A stretch of DNA of 32,208 nt from Fontibacterium sp038145245 (lineage in GTDB: Bacteria > Pseudomonadota > Alphaproteobacteria > Pelagibacterales > Pelagibacteraceae). Positions within the stretch are counted from its first letter, which is position 1, and each line of letters opens with the position of its first letter. The notes under the pieces are model-generated. The model was not told the DNA's origin, did not search any database, and saw nothing but the letters and a program-made list of their open reading frames with translations. The position numbers and the translations under genes are program-made. This document shows positions 1-8,049 of this stretch, piece by piece. The stretch covers positions 1-32,208 of the forward strand of contig JAYQPI010000007.1 in assembly GCA_038145245.1 (NCBI GenBank), written 5' to 3'.

Positions 1-42
1 CCAAATAGTCTTGATAAAATTTCTAATTATTTAATTGATTAA
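1..42 (+). CDS. Possible C-terminal tail of a plus-strand gene entering the window
   Basis: Reading frame 1 is open from the window edge to a TAA at 40-42 and encodes the 13-residue tail PNSLDKISNYLID. It would converge on gltA with 2 bases between the two stop codons, a spacing typical of this window. The other two plus frames close earlier, at 34 and at the second codon. In many alphaproteobacteria lpxB (lipid A disaccharide synthase) lies next to gltA, so lpxB is one candidate, but 13 residues are far too few to identify a family. Confidence 0.35.
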   Translation, partial: PNSLDKISNYLID

Positions 43-44
43 AA

Positions 45-1331
45 CTATCTTTTGGAAATATCTACAAAGTCTCTTTTAATTTCGCCAATATATAACTGTC
101 TAGGTCTACTTAGTTTATTTGATTCATCTAAATACATTTCTTTCCAGTGAGCTATCCATCCAGCTGTTCGAGCGACTGCAAATAAAACGACAAACATCTC
201 AGTAGAAAAGCCCATAGCGCTTAAAGTTATTCCAGAATAGAAATCTATGTTTGGATATAACTTTTTCTTAACAAAATAATCGTCATTTAATGCAATTTTT
301 TCAAGTTCAATAGCTATTTTTAACAACTCATCATCTTTTTTACCCATAACCTCAAGTACTTCATGGCATGCTTTTTGCATCACCTTAGCTCTTGGATCAT
401 AATTTTTATAAACTCTATGACCAAATCCCATTAATCGGAAATTGTCATTAGGATCTTTTGCTCGTTTTATAAATTCTGGAATATTTTTTACACTACCAAT
501 TTTTTTTAGCATATTTAGAGCAGCCTCGTTAGCTCCGCCATGTAATGGACCCCATAGCGCTGAAAAGCCAGCAGCTATTGATGCAAAAGGATTTACGCCT
601 GAAGAAGCAGAAAGCCTAACTGTTGAAGTAGAAGCATTTTGTTCATGATCTGCATGGAGTATAAATATTTTTTCTAGTGCATTAGAGATTGTTTTGTTAA
701 CTTTATATTTTTGTGTAGGTACAGAAAAACACATATTTAGAAAATTCTCACAATAATTTAATTCGTTATCAGGATATACAAAGGGTTGGCCAATTGAGTA
801 TTTGTAAGCCATAGCAGCTAAAGTTGGAACTTTAGCTATCATTCTTCTTGCTGATATTTCTCTTTCCTTTGGATCATTTACATTTGCTGAGTCTGCATAA
901 AAAGCAGATAAGGCTCCAACAATGCCTAACATCATAGCCATCGGATGGCCACCACGTCTAAATCCATTATAAAAAGACCTTATTTGTTCATGAACCATAG
1001 TGTGATTTTTAATTGCAGTAGAAAATTCGTTGTACTGGTCTTTAGTTGGCAATTCACCTTTGATTAATAGATAAACAACTTCTAAAAATGAACTTTTTTC
1101 TGATAATTTTTCAATTTCATAACCTCTATACAAAAGAGTTCCCTTATCACCATCAATGTAACAGATATTAGACTGACAACTTGCAGTCGAAGTAAAACCA
1201 GGATCAAAAGTAAAATGACCTGTATTTTTATAAAGATCACGAACATCTATTACTGAAGGACCGATGGTACCTTTTCTAAGTGGTAGTTCATGTTTTTTTC
1301 CATCGATTTCAATAAAACATTTATCAGTCAT
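45..1331 (-). CDS. gltA: Citrate synthase (type II)
   Basis: This enzyme condenses oxaloacetate and acetyl-CoA to citrate at the entry of the TCA cycle in the cytosol. The 428-residue protein has the full family length and N-terminal domain. Catalytic and binding motifs are visible: HADHEQNAST near 226-235, GPLHGGANEA with His264, FGHRVYKNYDPR with His305 and Asp312, and PNIDFYSG with Asp363. His264, His305 and Asp363 match the catalytic triad numbering of E. coli GltA almost exactly. It is the last gene of the minus-strand lexA-gltX-gltA run and starts 12 bases after the gltX stop, so it may be co-transcribed. The stop is TAG. Nothing indicates a 2-methylcitrate synthase, though that paralogue cannot be excluded from sequence alone. 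Confidence 0.97.
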   Translation of the reverse strand: MTDKCFIEIDGKKHELPLRKGTIGPSVIDVRDLYKNTGHFTFDPGFTSTASCQSNICYIDGDKGTLLYRGYEIEKLSEKSSFLEVVYLLIKGELPTKDQYNEFSTAIKNHTMVHEQIRSFYNGFRRGGHPMAMMLGIVGALSAFYADSANVNDPKEREISARRMIAKVPTLAAMAYKYSIGQPFVYPDNELNYCENFLNMCFSVPTQKYKVNKTISNALEKIFILHADHEQNASTSTVRLSASSGVNPFASIAAGFSALWGPLHGGANEAALNMLKKIGSVKNIPEFIKRAKDPNDNFRLMGFGHRVYKNYDPRAKVMQKACHEVLEVMGKKDDELLKIAIELEKIALNDDYFVKKKLYPNIDFYSGITLSAMGFSTEMFVVLFAVARTAGWIAHWKEMYLDESNKLSRPRQLYIGEIKRDFVDISKR

Positions 1332-1343
1332 AAAATTTAGTTA

Positions 1344-2762
1344 TCAGTTTTTAATATTTTTGTCTATTTTTTCAAAGAATAATTCTAATCTATTTATAAA
1401 CTCATTAAAACCTAGTGAACTTGCTATATCATAAATAGCTGGACCATATTCAGAGCCTGTTAATATAATTCTGAGAGGCTGTCCAATATCTTTAAATTTA
1501 ATTTTTTCATTTTCTATAATTTTATCAAAAATATTTTGTAAAAAATCTTTTTTAACACTTTTTTCTTTCTTTATTAAAAAAAGAATATTTTTAAGTATTG
1601 TTAATTTAGACTTATCAATTTTTTTTATTTCATTTTCTACTAGTACATAAGAAAATATATATTTTGAATTATTATATATATCTTCCAGTGATTTTGATTT
1701 GTGTTTTAAGAAAAATAAATTTTTTTTAATAGTTTCATGAAATTGCACTGGTATCTTTGTTTTATATATCTCTGCATAGCTAATTAATTTATCTATCAAA
1801 TTTTCATCTTTAGTAGACTTTATATAAAACTCATTGATCGATTTAATTCTGTCAAAATCTAATTTAGAAGGAGATTTTCCAATATTTTTTAAGTTAAAAA
1901 GTTCTATACTTTCCTCTTCTGTAAAGATTTCTTTATCCTTATAAGACCAGCCTAGCCTTAATAAGTAGTTTCTTAATGCTTCTGGTAGAATACCTATTTT
2001 TTTGTAGTCTTCAACGGTTGATGCATCATCTCTTTTTGATAATTTTTTTCCTTCCTTTGAATGTATAAGAGGAATATGTGCATATTCAGGTATATTCCAT
2101 TTCATGCACTCAAATATTTGAATTTGTTTAAATGCATTTATTTTATGATCATCACCTCTAATTACGTGAGAAATCCGCATTTGGTAATCATCAACTGCTG
2201 CTGATAAATTATAAGTAGGTTTATTATCTTTTCTTAAAATTACAAAATCTTCTATTGTGTTGTTATTTATTTCAACATTTCCTTGAACTAAATCTTTAAG
2301 TATAGTTTTTCCTTCAATTTTTGATTTAAATCTAATTACAAAAGGTTTGTTTTTAATATCTTCAAAGATATTCCTGCATTTTCTACTATAGGTGTAAGGA
2401 ATTTTTTTTTCTAAACATAATCTTTTTTCTTCCTCTAATTCTTGTTCAGTGCAATAGCATTTATATGCATGTTCATTTTTTAATAGAATATTAGCTATAT
2501 TTATATGAGATTCTATATTCTTTGATTGAATATACGGTTCTCCATCATAATTTATTTCTAACCATTTTAGAGTCGATAAAATTTGATCGTAATATTCATT
2601 TTTTGATCTTTGAATATCTGTGTCCTCTATTCTTAATAAGAATTTACCTTTTTGGTTCTTTGAAAATAACCAATTAAATAGAGCTGTTCTTGCTCCTCCT
2701 ATGTGTAAATTTCCTGTTGGAGAGGGTGCAAAACGAGTTATAATTTTTTGAATATTATTCAT
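1344..2762 (-). CDS. gltX: Glutamyl-tRNA synthetase
   Basis: Class I aminoacyl-tRNA synthetase that charges tRNA-Glu (in organisms with GatCAB it may also mischarge tRNA-Gln). The 472-residue length is normal. The HIGH motif occurs as FAPSPTGNLHIGGARTALFN at residues 11-30 and the KMSKS-type motif as KKLSKRDDA at about 239-247. A Cys pattern C102-x-C104 with C116 and C129 marks the region that binds zinc in many bacterial GluRS; the usual last ligand is not obvious. It lies between lexA and gltA. The 47-base spacer after lexA contains an 8-bp inverted repeat whose downstream arm overlaps the start codon. Alphaproteobacteria often carry two gltX copies; I cannot tell which this is. Confidence 0.96.
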   Translation of the reverse strand: MNNIQKIITRFAPSPTGNLHIGGARTALFNWLFSKNQKGKFLLRIEDTDIQRSKNEYYDQILSTLKWLEINYDGEPYIQSKNIESHINIANILLKNEHAYKCYCTEQELEEEKRLCLEKKIPYTYSRKCRNIFEDIKNKPFVIRFKSKIEGKTILKDLVQGNVEINNNTIEDFVILRKDNKPTYNLSAAVDDYQMRISHVIRGDDHKINAFKQIQIFECMKWNIPEYAHIPLIHSKEGKKLSKRDDASTVEDYKKIGILPEALRNYLLRLGWSYKDKEIFTEEESIELFNLKNIGKSPSKLDFDRIKSINEFYIKSTKDENLIDKLISYAEIYKTKIPVQFHETIKKNLFFLKHKSKSLEDIYNNSKYIFSYVLVENEIKKIDKSKLTILKNILFLIKKEKSVKKDFLQNIFDKIIENEKIKFKDIGQPLRIILTGSEYGPAIYDIASSLGFNEFINRLELFFEKIDKNIKN

Positions 2763-2787
2763 TAGTTCATGAGATAACAGAACTAAT
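2761..2787 (-). promoter_or_regulatory. Inverted repeat covering the gltX start codon
   Basis: ATTAGTTC (2761-2768) and GAACTAAT (2780-2787) form a perfect 8-bp inverted repeat with an 11-base loop. In the lexA-gltX transcript the 3' arm contains the A and U of the gltX AUG (2762-2760). A hairpin here would hide the initiation region, or could act as a weak intercistronic terminator, but no U-tract follows. The structure is visible; the function is inferred. Confidence 0.35.
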
Positions 2788-2809
2788 ATTATTTATTTAA
2801 ATTAGTAAA

Positions 2810-3487
2810 TTAAAATTTTCTATATAAAGAGGCCAAAACACCTTGAATTTTTACTCTTTCGGTGTTGTAAATTTTTGTCTCGTAAGCAGGATTTGCACTT
2901 TCTAAAGCGATTGAAGGTCCTTTTTTTCGCATTCTTTTTAAAGTTGCTTCATGATCGTCAATTAATGCCACTACTATCTTTCCACTTTCAGCTATATTAG
3001 TTTTTTTAATTATTACATAATCTCCAGTGTTAATTCCTGCATCTATCATAGAATCTCCCTCAACTTTTAATGCAAAATACTCATTAGATCCTAAAAAATT
3101 TTTTGATAATGGTAAACTTTCAGTTTGATTTTCTAAAGCTTCAATAGGGGCACCCGCTGCTATTTTACCAAGAACAGGAACAAAAACCTCTTCGTTGTCA
3201 ATTTTATTAAGATCTAAACCACCTTTGATAATTTTTGGAGAAAAATTATTGTATAAATCCTGCGCTCCAGCATTTTCAGGAAGTTTAATAACTTCAAGCG
3301 CTCTTGCTTTGTGAGGTAGTCTTTTAATAAATCCTCTTTCTTCAAGGGCTGAAATAAGTCTATGAATTCCAGATTTAGATTTAAGATTTAATGACATACG
3401 CATTTCGTCGTAAGACGGAGATATGCCCGTGCGTTTTAATTTTTCATTTATAAAAATTAATAAATTTTTTTGTTTTTTAGTTAGCAT
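2810..3487 (-). CDS. lexA: LexA repressor
   Basis: SOS-response transcriptional repressor and self-cleaving protease, 225 residues, of the longer alphaproteobacterial type. The N-terminal winged helix-turn-helix spans about 1-65 (GISPSYDEMR, then SGIHRLISALEERGFI). The cleavage site is Ala111-Gly112 in KIAAGAPIEA. The catalytic serine is Ser146 in VEGDSMIDAGI and the general-base lysine is Lys184 in ATLKRMRKKG. RecA* is the expected co-protease. The promoter region carries an exact GTTC-N7-GTTC operator at 3511-3525, implying autoregulation. It sits between trpC and gltX, as in other alphaproteobacteria, but the comEC gene commonly found beside it is absent. Confidence 0.96.
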   Translation of the reverse strand: MLTKKQKNLLIFINEKLKRTGISPSYDEMRMSLNLKSKSGIHRLISALEERGFIKRLPHKARALEVIKLPENAGAQDLYNNFSPKIIKGGLDLNKIDNEEVFVPVLGKIAAGAPIEALENQTESLPLSKNFLGSNEYFALKVEGDSMIDAGINTGDYVIIKKTNIAESGKIVVALIDDHEATLKRMRKKGPSIALESANPAYETKIYNTERVKIQGVLASLYRKF

Positions 3488-3510
3488 AGAACAAAACCTA
3501 AACAGTTATC

Positions 3511-3525
3511 GTTCTATTTAAGTTC
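3511..3525 (-). promoter_or_regulatory. LexA operator (SOS box) in front of lexA
   Basis: GTTC at 3511-3514 and GTTC at 3522-3525 are separated by exactly 7 bases, matching the known alphaproteobacterial LexA box GTTC-N7-GTTC. It ends 24 bases upstream of the lexA ATG, inside the only untranslated stretch (3488-3570) between trpC and lexA, where the promoter must lie. A weaker half-matching site, GAAC-N7-AAAC, lies at 3489-3503 within the leader. Binding is inferred from the consensus. Confidence 0.75.
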
Positions 3526-3570
3526 TTATTACTATACAACTCTAATAAAGCATTGAAATATATGTATATT

Positions 3571-4341
3571 TTAAAGAAAAGATCTTAATTTGTTTTTAAT
3601 ATTATTGGATTTCATTAATGATTCGCCAATTAAGAAAGTTCTAATATTTGTTTTTTTGCAAATTTTCAAAATGTCATTTTTAGAATTAATGCCACTTTCA
3701 GATACAATTATACGATTCTTTAAATTAAATTTTTTATAAAGGTTAATCGTAGTATTTGTATCTGTTGCAAAAGTTTTTAAATTACGGTTATTTATTCCAA
3801 TGATACTTTTTTTTAAACTTAAAGCAAATTTCATCTCTTTAAAAGAGTGAACCTCAACTATTGTGTCCATTTTACATTTATTTGCAACATCATATAATTC
3901 TTTTGCAAGTTTATTTTTTGTAGCGGATAATAAAATTATAATGCAATCTGCTCCATAAAGTTTTGCATTATAAATTTGAAAAGGATCAATAAAAAAATCT
4001 TTAGCTAAAATTGGAATATTATATTTTTTTTTAATTTGTTTAATATAATTTTTATTTCCTAAAAAAAATTTATCTTCAGTTAGTACAGATAAACAAGTAG
4101 CGCCACCTTCAATATATTGTTTTGCAATATTAATAGGATTAAAATTTTTTTTTAAAATTCCTTTAGATGGACTAGCTTTTTTAAGTTCAGCAATAATTGA
4201 AATTTTATTATTTTTAATATTATTTAAAATTTTTGATTTAAATAAAGATGCTTTATTACTAGTTAAAAACAATCTTTTATTTTTTTTATCTAAAATAATC
4301 TTTTTTTTTTTATAATTAATAATTTTTTCTAAAATATTCAT
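3571..4341 (-). CDS. trpC: Indole-3-glycerol phosphate synthase
   Basis: Converts CdRP to indole-3-glycerol phosphate in tryptophan synthesis. It is a monofunctional 256-residue TIM barrel without a fused TrpF domain. Family motifs present: IIAELKKASPSKG with Glu52 and Lys54, ILAKDFFIDPFQI with Lys114, TIVEVHS with Glu163, IGINNRNLKTF around 182-191, and SESGI near the C-terminus. Its ATG overlaps the trpD stop by one base (TAATG), so translation is probably coupled. It is the last gene of the trpEGDC cluster. trpF, trpB and trpA are not in the window. Confidence 0.96.
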   Translation of the reverse strand: MNILEKIINYKKKKIILDKKNKRLFLTSNKASLFKSKILNNIKNNKISIIAELKKASPSKGILKKNFNPINIAKQYIEGGATCLSVLTEDKFFLGNKNYIKQIKKKYNIPILAKDFFIDPFQIYNAKLYGADCIIILLSATKNKLAKELYDVANKCKMDTIVEVHSFKEMKFALSLKKSIIGINNRNLKTFATDTNTTINLYKKFNLKNRIIVSESGINSKNDILKICKKTNIRTFLIGESLMKSNNIKNKLRSFL

Positions 4342-5339
4342 TATTTAGATAATTGATTAATTTTATGTATAGCCATTCCAGTAAGTAAGTAATTTTTTGC
4401 TTTATAGTAAGCTTTTGCTAAATTATTTTCTTTTTCTGATATTATTAACCCCGCAGCAGCATTTAAAGCTACAATTTCTAAAAAAGCATTATGCTTCCCT
4501 TTAAAAATTTCTATTATTTTTTTACTGTTGTAATTTGCATCTTTTCCAAGAATAGATCTAAAGTTATATTTTTTTTTAATTAAAGATTTTGGATTAATAA
4601 TAAAGCTTTTGATTTTTTTATTATTTAATTCATAAACTTTTGTTTTATTAAAAATTGATATTTCATCTAAACCATCTTGACTATGAAATACCCATGCTTT
4701 TTTATGACCTAAATTTTTTAAAACATTTATATATGGAATCAATAAGTTTTTATCAAAAATTCCAATAATTTGTCTTTTAACCAGTCCTGGATTTATTAAA
4801 GGACCTAAAAGATTAAAGATTGTTTTAAAAGGAAGATTTTTTCTAACAGAAGCAACATTTTTCATTGCCAAATGATATGCAGGCGCAAATAAAAAAATAA
4901 AATTTTCTTTTTTTATTTTTTTTTCTAATTTTTTTTTACTATCTAAAATATTTATTCCAAGTTTTTCTAAAACATCTGCTGATCCACATTTTGAGGTAAT
5001 TGATCTATTTCCATGCTTTACAACATTAACGCCTAAACCTGCCAATACGATAGCGGCCGCAGTTGAAACATTTAAAGTATGCTTACCATCACCGCCGGTA
5101 CCACAAGTATCTATAGAATTTTTGGGGACTTTTACTTTAATTAATTTTTTTCTTAAGATTTTTGCGGCTGTTAAGATATTTTTATAGTTAAATCCATTTT
5201 TAGATATCAAAGTTAGGATAGCAGAGATTAAATTTTCATTGATTTCTGCATTAATAATTTTATTAAATAAAAAATTTAGTTCTGAATTAGATAATTCTTC
5301 ATCAATAATTAATTTATTTACTAAATTTTTCAGTATCAT
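4341..5339 (-). CDS. trpD: Anthranilate phosphoribosyltransferase
   Basis: Transfers the phosphoribosyl group of PRPP to anthranilate. The 332-residue length is normal for the stand-alone enzyme. The PRPP-binding signature DTCGTGGDGKHTLNVST (about residues 77-93) is clear, followed by the KHGNRSITSKCGSADVLEKLG anthranilate/PRPP region (108-128). It overlaps trpG by 4 bases (ATGA) and trpC by 1 base, so the trp genes form one tightly coupled operon. Confidence 0.96.
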   Translation of the reverse strand: MILKNLVNKLIIDEELSNSELNFLFNKIINAEINENLISAILTLISKNGFNYKNILTAAKILRKKLIKVKVPKNSIDTCGTGGDGKHTLNVSTAAAIVLAGLGVNVVKHGNRSITSKCGSADVLEKLGINILDSKKKLEKKIKKENFIFLFAPAYHLAMKNVASVRKNLPFKTIFNLLGPLINPGLVKRQIIGIFDKNLLIPYINVLKNLGHKKAWVFHSQDGLDEISIFNKTKVYELNNKKIKSFIINPKSLIKKKYNFRSILGKDANYNSKKIIEIFKGKHNAFLEIVALNAAAGLIISEKENNLAKAYYKAKNYLLTGMAIHKINQLSK

Positions 5340-5908
5340 TTAATTTTTAAAAAGTTTTTAAAGATTATATTTCCAAAACTTGTTTTAATACTTTCAGGAT
5401 GAAATTGAACTCCATAAAGATGATATTTTTTATGATTAATGGCCATAATAACATTATCTTCTGTTTTAGCAGAGATTTCAAAATCTTCACTAAGAGTTTT
5501 TTGGTCAATTATAAGACTATGATATCGTGTTGCGTAAAAATTTTTAGGAATTTTTTTAAAAATTTTTGAATCATTATGAATAATTTTACTTAATTTTCCA
5601 TGCATAATAATCTTTGCTCTTTTAATTATTGCACCAAAAGCTGCTCCTATAATTTGATGCCCTAGACAAATTCCCAGAATAGGAACTTTTTTGTAAAAAT
5701 TTTTAATTAAATCAATACAGATACCAGAACTATTAGGATGACCTGGACCAGGAGATATAACAATCTTATCAAATTTATTTTTGGAAATTTGATCTATTGA
5801 AATCTTATCATTTCTATAAACTTCAACTTTTGAACCTATTTTAGAAAGTGAATGAAAAATATTGTAGGTAAAACTATCATAATTATCTATTAATAGAATT
5901 TTTTTCAT
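5336..5908 (-). CDS. trpG: Anthranilate synthase component II (glutamine amidotransferase)
   Basis: Class I glutamine amidotransferase that supplies ammonia to TrpE. In the 190-residue protein the catalytic triad is visible: Cys81 in ILGICLGHQIIG, and His170 and Glu172 in YGVQFHPESI. The oxyanion-region motif SPGPGHP lies at 52-58. It is encoded directly behind trpE with no intergenic base and overlaps trpD by 4 bases. As the only TrpG/PabA-type subunit seen here it could also serve a PabB; the trp context favours anthranilate synthesis. Confidence 0.95.
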   Translation of the reverse strand: MKKILLIDNYDSFTYNIFHSLSKIGSKVEVYRNDKISIDQISKNKFDKIVISPGPGHPNSSGICIDLIKNFYKKVPILGICLGHQIIGAAFGAIIKRAKIIMHGKLSKIIHNDSKIFKKIPKNFYATRYHSLIIDQKTLSEDFEISAKTEDNVIMAINHKKYHLYGVQFHPESIKTSFGNIIFKNFLKIK

Positions 5909-7375
5909 TTAATTAGCGGCTTCAAATAATGCTTTGGCTTTATTAACTGTTTCATTATATTCATTTAAAGGAACGCTATCTGCAACAATTCCAGCACCAG
6001 ATTGTACATAAATTTTATTATCAATAATTAAAGCAGTTCTCAAAGCAATACATGTGTCCATTTCATTATTAGGCGTGAAGTATCCAATACCCCCCGCATA
6101 TAATTTTCTTTTGGATATTTCTAAATTATCAATAATTTCCATCGCTCTTATTTTTGGCGCACCAGAAACAGTACCCGCTGGAAAACCTGAAAATAATGTA
6201 TCCAATAGTGAATTTTTATTATCAAAATCTCCAATAACATTTGAAACGATATGCATAACATGTGAATATTTTTCAATTTTAAATTTTTGATCAACTTTTA
6301 CAGTTCCAATTTTTGAAACTTTCCCAACGTCGTTGCGTCCTAGATCAAGTAACATAAGATGTTCTGATATCTCTTTTTTATCATTTAAAAGTTCTTTTTG
6401 TAACTTAATATCTTCTTTAAAATTTTTACCCCTTGGTCTTGTTCCTGCGATAGGTCTAATAGTTATTTTATTATTTCTAACTCTAACTAATATTTCAGGA
6501 CTACTACCTACTATTTTAAATTTATTGAAATTAAAAAAAAACATAAATGGTGAAGGATTCAATATTCTTAATTTTTTATAAAAACTTATAGGAGTTTTAC
6601 ATAATTTGCTTTCAAATCTTTGACTTAAAACTACCTGAAATATTTCACCATTATTAATTAAATTTTTTGCTTTAGATATAGAATTTAAGAATGCATTTTT
6701 AGTGATATTGCTTTTAATTTTATTATTTTTTTTGTTGTTCGTTTTATTTGAATATTCATTTAAATTAAAAATATTATTAATTTTAGTAACAAATTTATTT
6801 ATTTCATCACATTTAAGTAGATATAATTTTTTAAGATTTTTAGTTTTTTTTAGGTCGTAAATATTTTGTATAAAAAAAATTTTATTTTTTTCATTATCAT
6901 GAATAATTATTAATTGCGGTCTTATTAATTTGACATCAGGAATTTTTAAATCATTTTTGCAACTATTAGGAATTTTTTCTTTAAATCTAATTATGTCATA
7001 TCCAAAATAACCTGCTAACATTGCAGACATTAAAGGCAGTTTTTTTGAAGTTTTAAAATGAAAATTTTTAATTAATTTATTTAAATAATTATAAGGATTT
7101 GCCTTTATTAATTTTTTTTTATTATTTAAAATTTGAATTACTTGGTTTTTATCTGTTTCAACTACAAGATCTGGATTAAAACCAAATATAGTATACCGAC
7201 CTCTTATTTTAACTTTTTCAACAGATTCAAATATAAAACTATCTTTACTTAGCGAAACTATTTCAATTAATTTTTCAATTGTTTCTAATTTAGGATTATT
7301 TTTAATTGCATATATTTGCGAAAAATTTCTTTTTGTAAAATTTTTTTTAAATTCATTAAAAGTACTAAATATCAT
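5909..7375 (-). CDS. trpE: Anthranilate synthase component I
   Basis: Chorismate-using synthase subunit, the first committed step of tryptophan synthesis, 488 residues. The N-terminal half contains FESVEKVKIRGRYTIFGFNP (about 49-68), the region that binds feedback-inhibitory tryptophan in TrpE proteins. The C-terminal chorismate-binding domain shows RPIAGTRPRG, LDLGRNDVGKVS, FPAGTVSGAPKIRAMEII and YAGGIGYF. Its ATG follows the stop of the upstream chaperone-fragment gene after a single base, so there is no room for a leader peptide or attenuator. Control at the trp operon is therefore more likely by feedback inhibition or from the upstream promoter. Confidence 0.96.
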   Translation of the reverse strand: MIFSTFNEFKKNFTKRNFSQIYAIKNNPKLETIEKLIEIVSLSKDSFIFESVEKVKIRGRYTIFGFNPDLVVETDKNQVIQILNNKKKLIKANPYNYLNKLIKNFHFKTSKKLPLMSAMLAGYFGYDIIRFKEKIPNSCKNDLKIPDVKLIRPQLIIIHDNEKNKIFFIQNIYDLKKTKNLKKLYLLKCDEINKFVTKINNIFNLNEYSNKTNNKKNNKIKSNITKNAFLNSISKAKNLINNGEIFQVVLSQRFESKLCKTPISFYKKLRILNPSPFMFFFNFNKFKIVGSSPEILVRVRNNKITIRPIAGTRPRGKNFKEDIKLQKELLNDKKEISEHLMLLDLGRNDVGKVSKIGTVKVDQKFKIEKYSHVMHIVSNVIGDFDNKNSLLDTLFSGFPAGTVSGAPKIRAMEIIDNLEISKRKLYAGGIGYFTPNNEMDTCIALRTALIIDNKIYVQSGAGIVADSVPLNEYNETVNKAKALFEAAN

Positions 7376-7376
7376 T

Positions 7377-8003
7377 TTAAATGTTTTTTAGATAATTATT
7401 TAATAGCTTTTCATTAATAATAATTTTGTACTTTTTTTTAAGATAGGCTTCGTATAAAATATTTATTTTAATTTTTGCAATCTCTTGAGAAATTTTTTTG
7501 TTACTTGGCACATATCCTGTAACTGACTCTGTAATTATTTTCCTTTTAAGATTTTTATTAATTTGTTCTTCAAGAATTTTTGAGTTTATATTTCTTTCTA
7601 GTAAAAACTTTTCATATTTTGTTCTTGAAAAAGTTTCTTTATCTTTAAATTCATTACTATTTTTTATTTGTATAGCTATCGTTACATCATTAATATTAAC
7701 TCCTATATTTTTTCCATGAATTTTTAGAAGTTTATCTGACACAATATTAGATATAGCAAGTAGGTGGATATTATTATTAATTGCTATTTTTTCAGATTGA
7801 ATATTATTGTTTCTAATTATTTTATTAAATTCGAATAAAAATTGATTAATAGATATTTCTTCACCATCAATTTCTGCAATTGAATTACTATTGTTAGATC
7901 TAAAAAAATCACTTATGCCCCAAAATACAAAGCTTAAAGCAATTAAAGCAATAAAGATTTTAGCAAAAATTGTTTCTGAAAATTTTCTTAAGGATGATAA
8001 CAT
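7377..8003 (-). CDS. PpiD/SurA-N-type membrane-anchored chaperone, short form
   Basis: The first residues (LRKFSETIFAKIFIALIALS and on through VFWGISDFF) are the amphipathic start and single transmembrane anchor typical of PpiD. They are followed by a SurA_N-like chaperone domain (AEIDGEEISINQFLFEFNKI and helices to about 170). The protein ends at 208 residues, whereas PpiD proteins are usually about 600 and contain one parvulin PPIase domain; no parvulin motif is visible here. The stop lies one base before trpE, so the short form looks established rather than freshly broken. Likely role: periplasm-facing folding factor at the inner membrane, without isomerase activity. In other alphaproteobacteria ppiD also lies beside tpiA and trpE. 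Confidence 0.75.
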   Translation of the reverse strand: MLSSLRKFSETIFAKIFIALIALSFVFWGISDFFRSNNSNSIAEIDGEEISINQFLFEFNKIIRNNNIQSEKIAINNNIHLLAISNIVSDKLLKIHGKNIGVNINDVTIAIQIKNSNEFKDKETFSRTKYEKFLLERNINSKILEEQINKNLKRKIITESVTGYVPSNKKISQEIAKIKINILYEAYLKKKYKIIINEKLLNNYLKNI

Positions 8004-8049
8004 TTAATATTTTAAAAAGTGATTATTTTAGTTTAGATATAACTGATTT
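8004..8049. promoter_or_regulatory. Divergent promoter region, ppiD-like/trp operon versus tpiA operon
   Basis: Only 46 bases separate the two divergent start codons, and both operons need a promoter here or inside the opposing gene. On the plus strand TATAAC at 8038-8043 resembles a -10 box but lies just 6 bases from the tpiA ATG, which would give a near-leaderless mRNA. On the minus strand an AT-rich TAAAAT is a possible -10. No good -35 box or Shine-Dalgarno is visible. Confidence 0.3.

Noticed and set aside
442..648. Open frame on the plus strand inside gltA
   Set aside because: It is antisense to the highly conserved catalytic region of citrate synthase and has no family character.
6054..6581. 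Two plus-strand open frames inside trpE
   Set aside because: Both are antisense to conserved chorismate-binding motifs; shadows of the real gene.
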